A DNA stretch of 64,000 bases, from contig NZ_JABWTK010000005.1 in the NCBI RefSeq assembly GCF_020071995.1, positions 248,001 through 312,000 of the forward strand. The letters run 5' to 3'. Both the position numbers and the translations under genes were made by a program. Every line of letters starts with the position of its first letter. The first letter of the stretch is position 1. Source of the stretch: Planococcus chinensis (GTDB taxonomy: Bacteria > Bacillota > Bacilli > Bacillales_A > Planococcaceae). The notes under the pieces were generated by a model. That model had not been told where the DNA came from. It did no database searches and saw nothing but the letters and a program-made list of their open reading frames with translations. Positions 42,346 to 52,819 of the stretch are shown here, piece by piece.

Positions 42346-42637
42346 ATGATTATACATAAGAAACGCAAGGGTGATAATAAAAAGATTATTCTGTCTTTTA
42401 GATTAATGAATAAAGGCGAACAGCCTTTGATTTTTCAAACCCAAAGGCTATTCGGGAAAAATAGGCAATGCTATAAAAAAGTCCTTTTTACCTAGTGAGT
42501 TAAACTTGCGCAGCAGTCAGTAAATGCCCTATAATTTGATACATTGTGTCCGAATTTCACAAACTCGGAGAAAGTCATGAACGGATTTTTGGCGCTGTGC
42601 CGCCAGCAATTTCAATTAAGAACGGAGAAGAATAAGT

Positions 42638-43495
42638 ATGGACAAAGTTTACAGCACGGCGATCATTTTTCTGGGATCGCTTTTGCTTGGAGTAGCATTC
42701 AATATGTTTTTATTGCCGCATGAAATTTTATCAGGCGGAATCACGGGGATTGCGATGATTTTTAGTTTGATGCTGCCGGTCAATGCCGGGATTTGGCTCA
42801 TTCTATTGAACATACCGGTTTTGGTGTTGGGCTGGATGAAGCTTGGGAAAGTATTCATTTTGAACAGCATTTTCTCGGTAGCAGTGACTTCAATTTCGAT
42901 GCTCTATATCCCGGTTATGAAAGTGACAGAAGATGCTTTGTTGTCATCGGTATTCGGCGGGGTCCTGGTTGGAGTCGGGGTCGGATTCATCATCCGCTTT
43001 TACGGTTCAACAGGCGGCTTTGACGTAATCGGTCTCCTTTTGACAATGAAGCGCGATATTCCACTTGGTTTCTTAGTGTTTGGTCTAAACAGTTTAGTGG
43101 TCTTCGTATCAGGCTTTATTTTCACATGGGAACTTGCGATGTACACAATGGCTTCAATTTATATTACTGGGCTTGTGGTTGACCGCATCCACACCCGCCA
43201 CATCAAGTTGAGCCTGATGGTAGTGACCAGCAAAGGCGATGCCGTCAAAAAGCAATTGCTTGAACATCTTTACCGCGGCATCACGGTGACGGACGGGGAA
43301 GGCGCATATTCGGGGAACAAAGTGAAGGTCCTTTACTCGGTCATTTCTCGCTACGAGCTCGCGTATGTCCGTCCGCTTATCAAGGAAATTGATCCAAATG
43401 CTTTTGTCAGCATCAGCGAAACGATGGAAGTCATGGGCAACTTCCGCAAAGACGACAATTTCAAGAAAGTGCCTGGCACATCCCAAATGATGTGA
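42638..43495 (+). CDS. YitT family membrane protein (DUF161/DUF2179)
   Basis: A 285-residue protein. Five N-terminal helices (residues about 8-175) carry LPHEILSGGITGIAMI and FYGSTGGFDVIGL, hallmarks of YitT. A cytoplasmic DUF2179 domain follows (about 195-285: YRGITVTDGEGAYSGNKVKVL). Members are thought to be transporters of unknown substrate. ATG follows GGAGAAG. The 330-bp upstream region holds the Zur box for zinT and a weak stem-loop at 42418-42455. Confidence 0.85.
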   Translation: MDKVYSTAIIFLGSLLLGVAFNMFLLPHEILSGGITGIAMIFSLMLPVNAGIWLILLNIPVLVLGWMKLGKVFILNSIFSVAVTSISMLYIPVMKVTEDALLSSVFGGVLVGVGVGFIIRFYGSTGGFDVIGLLLTMKRDIPLGFLVFGLNSLVVFVSGFIFTWELAMYTMASIYITGLVVDRIHTRHIKLSLMVVTSKGDAVKKQLLEHLYRGITVTDGEGAYSGNKVKVLYSVISRYELAYVRPLIKEIDPNAFVSISETMEVMGNFRKDDNFKKVPGTSQMM

Positions 43496-43508
43496 GACCG
43501 GTATTAAC

Positions 43509-43542
43509 ACCCCTTCGAAGCTGAAACTCGGAGGGGTATTTC
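43509..43542 (+). terminator. Terminator after the YitT gene
   Basis: ACCCCTTCG pairs with CGGAGGGGT across a 10-nt loop; followed by ATTTC. Confidence 0.65.
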
Positions 43543-43633
43543 ATTTGCGAAAATATTATCAGAATAATCAAAATAAGTATTTTCAATTTAGGTAATTGGG
43601 TTTATGATGAGGGTAGAAGGAGGAGGATTTGAG

Positions 43634-43732
43634 ATGGATCCAACATTTGGTCTGGTGCCTATGCTCGTGCTTGCAGCCATTGCAGTCGTGCTGATCATGA
43701 CCTATTTCATCTTCCACCACTGGGCAAAATGA
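43634..43732 (+). CDS. 32-residue single-helix membrane protein
   Basis: Short gene with strong ribosome site GGAGGAGGA 5 nt before ATG 43634 and its own terminator 11 bp after the stop. The peptide MDPTFGLVPMLVLAAIAVV continues as one membrane helix to about residue 26, ending FHHWAK. Many Bacillales have such tiny membrane peptides, some regulating larger membrane complexes; no family is assigned. Confidence 0.65.
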   Translation: MDPTFGLVPMLVLAAIAVVLIMTYFIFHHWAK

Positions 43733-43743
43733 ACAGTACGGCA

Positions 43744-43771
43744 AAAGCCGCATCTACATGCGGCTTTTTTA
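43744..43771 (+). terminator. Terminator after the 32-residue protein
   Basis: AAAGCCGCAT pairs with ATGCGGCTTT across CTAC; six T in the tail. Confidence 0.88.
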
Positions 43772-44005
43772 ATTTGGCTGGAAGCAGATTGGCTTTATAG
43801 TGCTAAATTCGAAAATCGCTGCAATTGGCTGAACTCGCAGCTTGTGGAAGTATCCGAAGGCTATGGGGCAATGAAAGTGGTCCGTTAACTAAATGATTTG
43901 CATGCAGGCTACAGCCTGAACCGAAAGAACCGAGGGATTATTTAAGATGGAGGAAATTTAGTCTGGAAACCGAATGGTTAACAGAGAGATTGCTGAAAGG
44001 GCGGG

Positions 44006-44911
44006 ATGGAATTGGAACAAAAAGAAATCATCGAGCTGGCGAAAAAGCACGGCTTTGAACTGGAAGGGCGGAAGTGGAGACTGAATGATTCAGGGCTGGA
44101 TTTTTTGGTGGTGCTTTACGAAGATCCGTCAGGCATGCGTTGGGTGCTGCGCATACCGCGAAGAGCGGACGTGCAAAGTGAAATCCACAAAGAAAAAGCG
44201 ATTTTGGACGTCGTGGAGCCGAATCTTGTTGTGGCGGCGCCGAAATGGGAAGTCATCACTGACGAAATGATTGCTTACCGGGCACTTCCGGGTGTTCCAG
44301 CCGGTACCATCAACAAAGAAGAGCAGCGCTATGATTGGGTGATCAATCCCGAACAGCTGTCTGAGAGTTATGTGGCCAGCTTGGCAAAAGGCATGGCGGC
44401 TCTTCATTCGATTCCATTTGAGAAAGTGGAAGCGGGAGGATTGGCCATTCAAACGATTGATGAAGTGAGGAGCCGGATGCTGGAACGAATGGAAGCGGTG
44501 AGCGAACAGTTTGAAGTCAGTGATGCTCTTTGGGCACGCTGGCATAAATGGATCGAAGACGATTCTATGTGGCCGGACCATACAGGGTTCATCCATGGCG
44601 ATTTGCATGCCGGCCATATCCTGATTGACGGGCAAGAAAACGTCACGGGATTCATCGACTGGACAGAAGGCAAAGTGGCGGACGTTTCCACTGACTTTGT
44701 CGGCCATTTGCGCGCTCATGGCGAAGAGGAAATGAAGCGGCTGGTGGATGCATACGGAGAGGCTGGCGGCCGCACTTGGCCGAAGATGAAAGAACACATT
44801 CTTGAACTGGCAGCCACGTATCCGATTGACATCGCTGAATTTGCACTGAAATCAGGCATTGAGGAATATATGGAAATGGCGCGCGGAGCTTTAAAAGGAG
44901 AACAAGCTTAA
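44006..44911 (+). CDS. mph: Macrolide 2'-phosphotransferase (Mph family)
   Basis: A 301-residue antibiotic kinase of the APH fold. WVLRIPRRADV carries the nucleotide-lysine/arginine region, IHGDLHAGHILID (about residues 197-209) is the Brenner catalytic loop, and GFIDWTEGKVADVSTDF the metal-binding segment. ALPGVPAGTI near residue 92 is usual for Mph enzymes, which phosphorylate the 2'-OH of the macrolide desosamine. In a chromosomal setting without mobile genes it is probably intrinsic. ATG 44006 has AAAGGGCGGG upstream. Confidence 0.85.
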   Translation: MELEQKEIIELAKKHGFELEGRKWRLNDSGLDFLVVLYEDPSGMRWVLRIPRRADVQSEIHKEKAILDVVEPNLVVAAPKWEVITDEMIAYRALPGVPAGTINKEEQRYDWVINPEQLSESYVASLAKGMAALHSIPFEKVEAGGLAIQTIDEVRSRMLERMEAVSEQFEVSDALWARWHKWIEDDSMWPDHTGFIHGDLHAGHILIDGQENVTGFIDWTEGKVADVSTDFVGHLRAHGEEEMKRLVDAYGEAGGRTWPKMKEHILELAATYPIDIAEFALKSGIEEYMEMARGALKGEQA

Positions 44912-44941
44912 GCTATTAATATTAAACTTCTAGGCAACTAT

Positions 44942-44983
44942 AAAAACAGCAGGCATCTATCAAAGCGATGCCTGCTGTTTTTA
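44942..44983 (+). terminator. Terminator after mph
   Basis: AAAACAGCAGGCATC pairs with GATGCCTGCTGTTTT; TTA follows. Confidence 0.88.
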
Positions 44984-45054
44984 GTTGTCGGCCTTCTTAC
45001 TGACATGTTGCCGAGGGAAAATCTATGCACAAAAACAAGAGAGGAAAAAGCAAT

Positions 45055-45096
45055 TAAAAACCATCCCCAAAACAGAAGTTCATAGGGATGGTCTTC
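45055..45096 (-). terminator. Terminator of the YjiH gene
   Basis: On the - strand ACCATCCC pairs with GGGATGGT and runs into TTTTTAATTG. Confidence 0.7.
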
Positions 45097-45100
45097 GCTT

Positions 45101-46465
45101 TTATACAAACAAATGGCCGAACAAGACCAGGATCGGCAAGGTGATCACTGTGCGCAAAATGAAGATGACGGCCAGTTCCCAGAACTTGACCGGAATATTT
45201 GAACGCAGGATCAACAGTCCGATTTCAGACATATAGATGATCTGTGTCAAAGAGACACCCGCCAGAACAAAACGGGTCAATTCGCTTTCAATGCCGCTGC
45301 CGAGAACCGCTGGCAGGAACATATCCGCAAAACCGACAAGGAAAGTCGGGGCCGCTTCAGCTGCTTCGGGAAGGCCCAGCAACGTCAGTACAGGAATCAA
45401 CGGATAAGAGACGATTTTGAACAGCGGTGTGTATTCCGCTACGACCAATGCTACTGTTCCAAGTGCCATTACCAATGGGATTAATGCCAGCCAGATGTCC
45501 AAAACGGTTTCTACACCGATTTTGGCGAGCTTTGAAGGGCTTGCAGCGCTGTCCGCTTTGCGGCGGGCTTCTGCAAATCCCCATTTGACAAGAGACACGT
45601 TTTCCGGAATAACATCGTCCACTTGTTTGCCAACCGGCGCATAATAGACATCCTTTTTGCGGGACAGCGGCGGAATGCGCGGCATGATGACGGCCGCGAC
45701 CAGACAAGCAACGGAAACGGCCAAGTAGAACGGCAAAAACAAATGGCCGATGCCGACCACATTGGCGACAACTAAACTGAAGGCGACCGATGCAATCGAG
45801 AAAGTCGTCGCAATAACGGATGCTTCACGTTCGGTGTAATAGCCTTCGTCGTATTGCTTCATGGTGACCAGGACACCGACTGGCGCCGCTCCCATCCACG
45901 ATGCCATCGCATCAATCGAGGAACGGCCAGGCAAAGTGAATACGGGACGCATGAATTTATTGACCAAAACGCCGACAAATTCCATAAGCCCGAATTCAAC
46001 GAGCAAAGGCAACAGAATGCCGGCGAATAAGAACCAAGTCAATAGGACAGGCGCCAAATCATAAAGGACGACGCCGCCTGTATTGCGGGAAGCGATCGCT
46101 TCAGGGCCGATTTCAAAATATGCCATGATGCCAAATGCGAAAGCAATGATGCGTACCGCGAGGCCGAATGGGCCGTTGATAAACGTTGCACGCAGAAAAG
46201 GCGAGTTCTTTACAAACTCAGGTTTTATGGCAGTCGCTGCCAGGCTGGCAATGGCTGAAAAGCCGAGAAGGAATAGAATGAATGCAGGAATCACGTTGCT
46301 GAAAGTGGACAACAGGAAAGAGGCAAGAATGCCGACGCCGATTGTCACTTCTCCGTTATAAGAAATCGGACATAAAAACAGCAATGCTCCAATCAGGGAA
46401 GGAATGAGAAATTTCCATGTTGCAGCTGGAGAAACAGCTTTCTTGTTTTGTTGGAGCATGGTCAT
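45101..46465 (-). CDS. yjiH: YjiH family (nucleoside-recognition/Gate domain) membrane protein
   Basis: A 454-residue membrane protein with about ten to eleven helices. Family blocks are visible: FLIPSLIGALLFLCPISYNG, GPFGLAVRIIAFAFG, SSIDAMASWMGAAPVGVL and the Gate-domain stretch LVGFADMFLPAVLGSGIES. Members often sit beside amino-acid or hydrolase genes and are assumed transporters; the substrate is unknown here. AGGAGG lies 8 nt before ATG 46465. A perfect palindrome 34 bp upstream suggests local control by a GntR-type repressor. Confidence 0.82.
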   Translation of the reverse strand: MTMLQQNKKAVSPAATWKFLIPSLIGALLFLCPISYNGEVTIGVGILASFLLSTFSNVIPAFILFLLGFSAIASLAATAIKPEFVKNSPFLRATFINGPFGLAVRIIAFAFGIMAYFEIGPEAIASRNTGGVVLYDLAPVLLTWFLFAGILLPLLVEFGLMEFVGVLVNKFMRPVFTLPGRSSIDAMASWMGAAPVGVLVTMKQYDEGYYTEREASVIATTFSIASVAFSLVVANVVGIGHLFLPFYLAVSVACLVAAVIMPRIPPLSRKKDVYYAPVGKQVDDVIPENVSLVKWGFAEARRKADSAASPSKLAKIGVETVLDIWLALIPLVMALGTVALVVAEYTPLFKIVSYPLIPVLTLLGLPEAAEAAPTFLVGFADMFLPAVLGSGIESELTRFVLAGVSLTQIIYMSEIGLLILRSNIPVKFWELAVIFILRTVITLPILVLFGHLFV

Positions 46466-46498
46466 ATATAAATCCTCCTTACGTTTCTTTAAAATAAG

Positions 46499-46515
46499 AT
46501 GTATACAGTATACAT
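46499..46515. promoter_or_regulatory. Perfect 17-bp palindrome, likely repressor operator
   Basis: ATGTATAC-A-GTATACAT. TGTATAC half-sites are typical of GntR/YtrA- or FadR-like regulators. Its place 34 bp before the YjiH start puts it at or near the promoter. No regulator gene is adjacent. Confidence 0.6.
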
Positions 46516-46857
46516 TTAAAACTTATAATTATACAATAGTCTGAAGGGTGTAAAACTGCTTTTTTCGCTTTTTTCTTCAACTAGCCTTTATTTCAAAACC
46601 CGCCTTAAGTAATAAGAACCAAAAACTTAAGTGGAAAATAATTTTTGTACAAAATATGGCAGGTAATTTTCATCGCCGTATAGTTCATAAATTCCTTAAT
46701 ACCAGGCTTTTGAATGAATTATTTCACTAGATAAAGATAGAATCCACTCGTATTCATTAGACCTATTTTTAATCGGAATAATAAAATTTCTTAGAAAGTG
46801 TCCATGAACTCTGCTACTATTGATAAAGACAGATATTTTAAAATATATTTATAAAAG

Positions 46858-46958
46858 ATGAATAATACATCTCCTTTGCCTTGCCAGGCTGGTTGGCCTT
46901 CTATATGACTATCCGGATCCTTTCGTCAGCGTATGACTGATGAAAGGATCATTATTTA
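46858..46958 (+). other. Possible attenuator or small transcript with leader ORF
   Basis: Within the 670-bp gap before gdhA. A 16-codon open frame (46858-46908, MNNTSPLPCQAGWPSI) precedes a 14-bp hairpin GATCCTTTCGTCAG / CTGATGAAAGGATC (46916-46950) followed by ATTATTT. TTGATA near 46820 with an AT-rich -10 region could be a promoter. The rest of 46516-47135 is AT-rich with no gene. Confidence 0.4.
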
Positions 46959-47123
46959 TATCTGCCAAGAAAATGAAGCTGATATAACCAAGTATGAAAT
47001 TTCATATAGAAGGAAAATTTAATAATGAAATATTTATTTGATAAAGCATAAAGCAATTTGTATAATGATTAATAAACAATTGGGTAAATGAATATTTATA
47101 CAATTGTGAACAAGGATGTTTAA

Positions 47124-48524
<1,401 letters not shown>

Positions 48525-48547
48525 TCAAATAATAAAAGAAATAATTG

Positions 48548-48590
48548 AAAAAGCGCTTAGACAAGCAATTGTCTGAGCGCTTTTTTTTGT
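48548..48590 (+). terminator. Terminator after gdhA
   Basis: AAGCGCTTAGACAA pairs with TTGTCTGAGCGCTT; eight T in the tail. Confidence 0.9.
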
Positions 48591-48599
48591 GTGTCAAAT

Positions 48600-48888
48600 C
48601 TCCTGTTTCTTCGCCTCACTAAAGGATTCTCTCTTTGAGTAAATTTCCTCCTATTCATACTTTCATCCCGTTTTGGCATGAGGAGATGATAGTCGAATCT
48701 CTTCAAGTGGAAAGAAAGATGAACTAATTTTGTTATAAAAATAATTAAACGACAGGAATATTTAACCTTTTTTTAACCTTAGAACTATATTGTAGCAAGT
48801 GCAGTTATTTTTTGTGGAAATGGTAGTTCCTAAGAACTGTTTTAGAAAGGGTGACAATTTCTTTCATTATGCAGGATAGGGTGGTTGG
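48600..48888 (+). other. Intergenic region before the GH16-GT2 pair
   Basis: An AT-rich stretch without a gene. It should hold the promoter of the glucanase gene. AGTTCCTAAGAACT at about 48826-48839 is a short inverted repeat and the only visible motif. Confidence 0.35.
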
Positions 48889-49698
48889 ATGAACGTTTTA
48901 AGTGGGACGATTTGCGCGTCAATGGCGCTATTTTGTTTAGCAGGAGGAGGAACAAATATGGATTATTTACCGCCGGTGCCATCATCAGATTCTCAACCCT
49001 CAGAGAACAACGGAGTACTGCAAGACTATGATTCGATTCCTTGGAAAATCGTTTGGAACGAAGAATTTGATGCAGGACCATTGGATTCGGCACGTTGGAA
49101 TGTGCTGGATGACCCTTATGGATATGGCAATAGAAGCCAGCACTACAAACCAGAAAACATAGAAGTCAGTGAAAGCAATTTAATAATAAATACGAAAAAA
49201 GAAACTTCTCAAGGATTCCCTTATACATCAGGAGCGATTACGACAAAAGGAAAGGCCGTATTCAAATACGGAAAAATTGAAGTAAGGGCGAAGCTTCCTT
49301 CGGGAAGAGGGCTTTTGCCTGCGATTTGGCTCTGGAACAACGAAGGGAAAGACTTTCCGGAAATTGACATGGTAGAAGTACTTGGCCAGCAGCCGGGGCA
49401 AATATGGAACACCATCCATTACGAAGTAAATGGCGTTTACGGGAAAGATTACAAGCTTTCGGAATTGCCTAATCTGACCACTGATTACCATACGTACGGA
49501 ATTGAATGGGATTCGAAGAAAATAACCTTCTTTGTTGACGGCACTTCTATCTATACCAGCACAACTTATGTACCGAATGAAGACATGTATTTATTCATCA
49601 ACACCGCTGTAGGCGGAGATTGGGTTGGGGAGCCTGATGAAACCACAGAATTTCCTGTGCAAATGATGGTCGATTGGATTCGTTATTACAAAAAATAG
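48889..49698 (+). CDS. GH16-family endo-beta-glucanase
   Basis: A 269-residue protein. A short hydrophobic N terminus (ICASMALFCLAGGG) may be a weak signal peptide. A GH16 jelly-roll follows: KIVWNEEFDAGPLDSARW, GKIEVRAKLPSGRGLLPAIWLW and the catalytic EIDMVE (Glu158, Asp160, Glu163), then YHTYGIEWDSKKITFFVDG. GH16 enzymes cut beta-1,3 or mixed beta-1,3/1,4 glucans. The bulge-type EIDMVE suits laminarinase-like members. It starts 22 bp before the GT2 gene and both are AT-richer than neighbours. Confidence 0.82.
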   Translation: MNVLSGTICASMALFCLAGGGTNMDYLPPVPSSDSQPSENNGVLQDYDSIPWKIVWNEEFDAGPLDSARWNVLDDPYGYGNRSQHYKPENIEVSESNLIINTKKETSQGFPYTSGAITTKGKAVFKYGKIEVRAKLPSGRGLLPAIWLWNNEGKDFPEIDMVEVLGQQPGQIWNTIHYEVNGVYGKDYKLSELPNLTTDYHTYGIEWDSKKITFFVDGTSIYTSTTYVPNEDMYLFINTAVGGDWVGEPDETTEFPVQMMVDWIRYYKK

Positions 49699-49719
49699 AA
49701 TAGCTAAGGGGACGGGGAA

Positions 49720-51273
49720 ATGGATATAATTTTACTGGCGGCCTTATTATTATGGGCGGTATTTTTTAGTTTTCAATTAGCATACTTAGTTTTGGCTTTT
49801 AGAATTACGCGGGAAGATACCGATGTCAGACATGATCTGCGCGAGAATAAAATGTCGATTTTAGTGCCGGCATATAACGAAGCAAAAGTATTGAAAAGCT
49901 GTTTTTCAGGATTTAAAAATTTAGCTTACGAAAATTTCGAAATGATTATTATCAACGATGGATCAGATGATAATTCCATGAAGCTATTGGTGGATTTATT
50001 GAATTTGAAAGAGGAAAAGCTAACCCCACGAGATATATTGGCGTACAACCCGGTCATTCGAACTTTTGTGTCATCTGCTTACCCAAATGTTAAAGTGCTT
50101 GATAAAGTAAATGGCGGCAAAGCAGATGCGTTAAATGCCGGAGCTGATTATGCTAGCGGAGACATTATTATCACTTTAGATGCGGACAGTATCCTGCAGA
50201 AAAATGCTTTGACGCATATAAACGAAGCCATGCAAGATCCTAACGTCATTGCTGGCGGCGGGATGGTGCATGTTGGCCAAATGTACAAGGATTCAAAGCC
50301 GTCGTTTAAAGGGAAAGGGCTTGTGAGATACCAATTGTCTGATTATATGCTGTCGTTTTACATCAAAAGATTCGTGCAATCAAAATTCGGTCTGGTGTCT
50401 GTAGTTTCCGGAGCTTTTGGTGCATTTAGAGCTTTTGCCTTATACGAAGCGGGAGGATATAAAAAGACAATTGGCGAGGACATGGAAATCACCCTTAATA
50501 TGCAGCAGCTGATTAAAAACACTTATACAAAAGGCAAGCTGGTCTTCATACCGAAAGCTGAGTGCTACACAGAAGTGCCTGCTGACTACAAGAGCCTATC
50601 GAAGCAGAGAATCAGATGGCAAAAAGGCTTTATCGATTCTTTGAAAATTTACCGCAAGGACAGAGTGAAGAAATTAGGCTTTAAACTTGTTTTCTTTGTT
50701 TTCATCGACTCGATACTGCCTGGGGTTGTTGGGATTTTCACTACTTTTCTTCTGGCATACTCGATTGTCACGGGCGGAATGCTGGGGCTGACTCTCTTAT
50801 TGCTGGCAGCTACAGCCGCTTTGCAAATTGTGCAGCGAGTAGGAGCTTATGTAATTTCAAGAAGATACGGACACAAATACTCAAAAAGCGATTATGCCAG
50901 AATCACGTTGTTTTCAGTTGTTGAACTCGTCACATACCGGGTTTTGGATGCCTACTTTTTCATGTATGGATCGATTGCCTATTTGGTTCAACGGAATCAT
51001 ACGTGGAACAAGCTGGAGAGAACCGGAATCGTCTCAATCTATACAAATGAAATCGTGAACGAAAAACCAATTTCAATCACAGATGCACTGCCGTTAAAAG
51101 AAGCTATCGTAGAAATAGCTGCAGTCTTTGATACGGAATTGGTACCGGATGAAACTTTTGAAAGTGTGCCGGAAAAGTTTCAAGATCTTGTATCTAAAAA
51201 CATGTTGGAACCAGTGAATGAGCTTTTACTGGAAGTAAGTTCTGAAGCTCCATCCCTCACCAAAAATGTCTGA
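49720..51273 (+). CDS. Processive GT2 polysaccharide synthase
   Basis: A 517-residue membrane glycosyltransferase. The N-terminal helix (5-25) is followed by the GT-A domain with D80 (INDGSDD), DAD 154-156, the acceptor/base motif GED at about 252-254 and QRIRW at 296-300. That is the D, D, D, QxxRW set of cellulose, hyaluronan and beta-glucan synthases. C-terminal helices lie at about 310-375 and 390-425, then a 90-residue acidic tail. With the adjacent GH16 enzyme, a beta-glucan exopolysaccharide is the best guess. No PilZ domain seen. Confidence 0.8.
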   Translation: MDIILLAALLLWAVFFSFQLAYLVLAFRITREDTDVRHDLRENKMSILVPAYNEAKVLKSCFSGFKNLAYENFEMIIINDGSDDNSMKLLVDLLNLKEEKLTPRDILAYNPVIRTFVSSAYPNVKVLDKVNGGKADALNAGADYASGDIIITLDADSILQKNALTHINEAMQDPNVIAGGGMVHVGQMYKDSKPSFKGKGLVRYQLSDYMLSFYIKRFVQSKFGLVSVVSGAFGAFRAFALYEAGGYKKTIGEDMEITLNMQQLIKNTYTKGKLVFIPKAECYTEVPADYKSLSKQRIRWQKGFIDSLKIYRKDRVKKLGFKLVFFVFIDSILPGVVGIFTTFLLAYSIVTGGMLGLTLLLLAATAALQIVQRVGAYVISRRYGHKYSKSDYARITLFSVVELVTYRVLDAYFFMYGSIAYLVQRNHTWNKLERTGIVSIYTNEIVNEKPISITDALPLKEAIVEIAAVFDTELVPDETFESVPEKFQDLVSKNMLEPVNELLLEVSSEAPSLTKNV

Positions 51274-51319
51274 GATTGCAATAACTCTATTAAAGTTAGA
51301 TTGAAAATTATGTATTTTT

Positions 51320-51363
51320 AACTCGCTCTTTAAATTCAAAATTTGAGGAGCGCGTTTTATTTT
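51320..51363 (+). terminator. Terminator after the GT2 gene
   Basis: AACTCGCTC pairs with GAGCGCGTT around an AT-rich inner stem; TTATTTTA follows. Confidence 0.65.
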
Positions 51364-51576
51364 AACTATTATTAGTTCTACAAGGCAAATTATGAATGTT
51401 CTTATTTTACCTTGTTTTGGCCGCTTGGGGCTTGGAATTCAAACACCTTACTTCTACCAATTTCAATAAGTATATTTAAAAAAGACTGAATTATTTTTAA
51501 AATACTTATTGCGTTATCAAAAATGAGCTGTTATTGTTATCTCTATCGAATATTTAGACAACTTCATACTGTTTTT

Positions 51577-51682
51577 CTTATCAAGAGAGGTCGAGGAACT
51601 GGTCCGATGAAACCTCAGCAACCTGCAGCTATTCAGCGGCAAAGGTGCTAATTCCAGCAAGTTTTTATACTTGATAGATAAG
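51577..51682 (+). ncRNA. SAM-I (S-box) riboswitch
   Basis: The S-box core occurs in full: CTTATCAAGAGAGGTCGAGG, CTGGTCCGATGAAACCTCAGCAACCTGC, AAAGGTGCTAATTCCAGCAA and the closing GATAAG that pairs with CTTATC. It lies upstream of the sulfur operon that starts at 51803, followed by its terminator, so transcription should rise when SAM (and so methionine/sulfur supply) is low. Confidence 0.97.
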
Positions 51683-51703
51683 AAGATACCCTTAACTTAT
51701 TTA

Positions 51704-51746
51704 CTGATGCAAAGGCTCTTCTTTATTGAAGCGCTCTTGCATTTTT
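51704..51746 (+). terminator. S-box expression-platform terminator
   Basis: GATGCAAAGGCTCTTC and GAAGCGCTCTTGCAT form an imperfect stem around TTTATT, followed by TTTTTTTT. It is 57 bp before the first gene. Confidence 0.8.
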
Positions 51747-51802
51747 TTTATTGTTTAAACCTATTAAGTTAATAGGATTAATAAGTGATTGGAGGAAAAG
51801 GA

Positions 51803-52819
51803 ATGGTTTATCAGCTTGGTATTTTGGATCAAAGTCCAATGTTCGAAGGGAAAACGGGTGCCTATGCGCTCAGAAGAACAGTAGAACTGGCGCAAAAGGC
51901 GGAACAGTGGGGATATGGGCGTTTTTGGGTTTCTGAACATCATAACAGTGAGACGGTGGCGGGATCTTCACCGGAAATATTGATGTCACACGTATTGGCT
52001 AAAACCGAAACGATCCGCGTAGGTTCTGGAGGCGTCATGCTGCAGCATTACAGCCCGTATAAAGTGGCGGAGAACTTCAATTTGCTGGCTAGTCTTGCTC
52101 CCGGACGTGTAGACCTAGGCATCGGCAAAGCGCCGGGTGGGTTGCCGTTATCAACAAAAGCCTTGAATTACGGATCTGCAAATCAAGAAATTACTTTTGA
52201 AGAGCGCCTCGTTTTGCTGGATGAGCTGCTTGAAGATTCCTTGGCGGATAATCATCAGTTGTCGGGGATTCAAGCGACGCCCCTTCCGCCTGAGAATACA
52301 GAAAACTTTCTGTTGGGGGCAAGTCCTGAAAGTGCGGAACTTGCTGCCCGCCTTGGCTGGAGTTTTGTTTACGCCTTGTTCATCAACAGTGATGCTGCCG
52401 TCTTGGAAAAAGCGGCAGAAGCTTACCGGAACAAAAACGGAAGCGGCCGTGTCCTGGTCGCTGCTGCTGTGGTGGCAGCCCCGACGGAAGAAGAAGCTAA
52501 CCGCCTTGCAGGTGATAAAAAGATTTATAAAGTGCATTTGGAAAGCGGCCGGACCGTAACGCTCGTCAGTGCTGAAAGCGCGGAGGAGTTTGGCCGCCAG
52601 GCGGGTGAACCGTATACGACGTCCGTCCAGGATGCCAATGTTATTAAAGGGACGCCGGAGACAATCCACAGGATATTTGATGATTTCCACCAGCGGCTCG
52701 GAATAGCGGAATTTATCCTTCATACGCCGATTGAAACCGAAGAAGGGCGGCTGCGGTCATTCGAATTGCTCAGTCCGCTCCATGCACAAAACACAAAGGA
52801 GGAAGATACCTATGTCTAA
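51803..52819 (+). CDS. ytmO: LLM-class flavin-dependent monooxygenase (YtmO-like)
   Basis: A 338-residue bacterial-luciferase-like monooxygenase. [12 protein letters not shown] opens the barrel; [41 protein letters not shown] and [13 protein letters not shown] are the classical LLM group motifs of the YtmO type. It uses reduced FMN and O2, probably to cleave or oxidise a sulfur compound. ATG 51803 follows GGAGGAAAAGG; the in-frame codons upstream overlap that site. First gene behind the S-box; it overlaps the next gene by 8 bp. Confidence 0.85.
   Translation: MVYQLGILDQSPMFEGKTGAYALRRTVELAQKAEQWGYGRFWVSEHHNSETVAGSSPEILMSHVLAKTETIRVGSGGVMLQHYSPYKVAENFNLLASLAPGRVDLGIGKAPGGLPLSTKALNYGSANQEITFEERLVLLDELLEDSLADNHQLSGIQATPLPPENTENFLLGASPESAELAARLGWSFVYALFINSDAAVLEKAAEAYRNKNGSGRVLVAAAVVAAPTEEEANRLAGDKKIYKVHLESGRTVTLVSAESAEEFGRQAGEPYTTSVQDANVIKGTPETIHRIFDDFHQRLGIAEFILHTPIETEEGRLRSFELLSPLHAQNTKEEDTYV

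Noticed and set aside
42418-42455. Stem-loop CGAACAGCCTTTG / CAAAGGCTATTCG as a terminator
   Set aside because: No U-tail on either strand; may be structural or chance, so not listed as a feature.
51536-51560. Single CTATCGAATATTT upstream of the S-box as a fifth array
   Set aside because: Only one unit and no neighbours at 21 bp.
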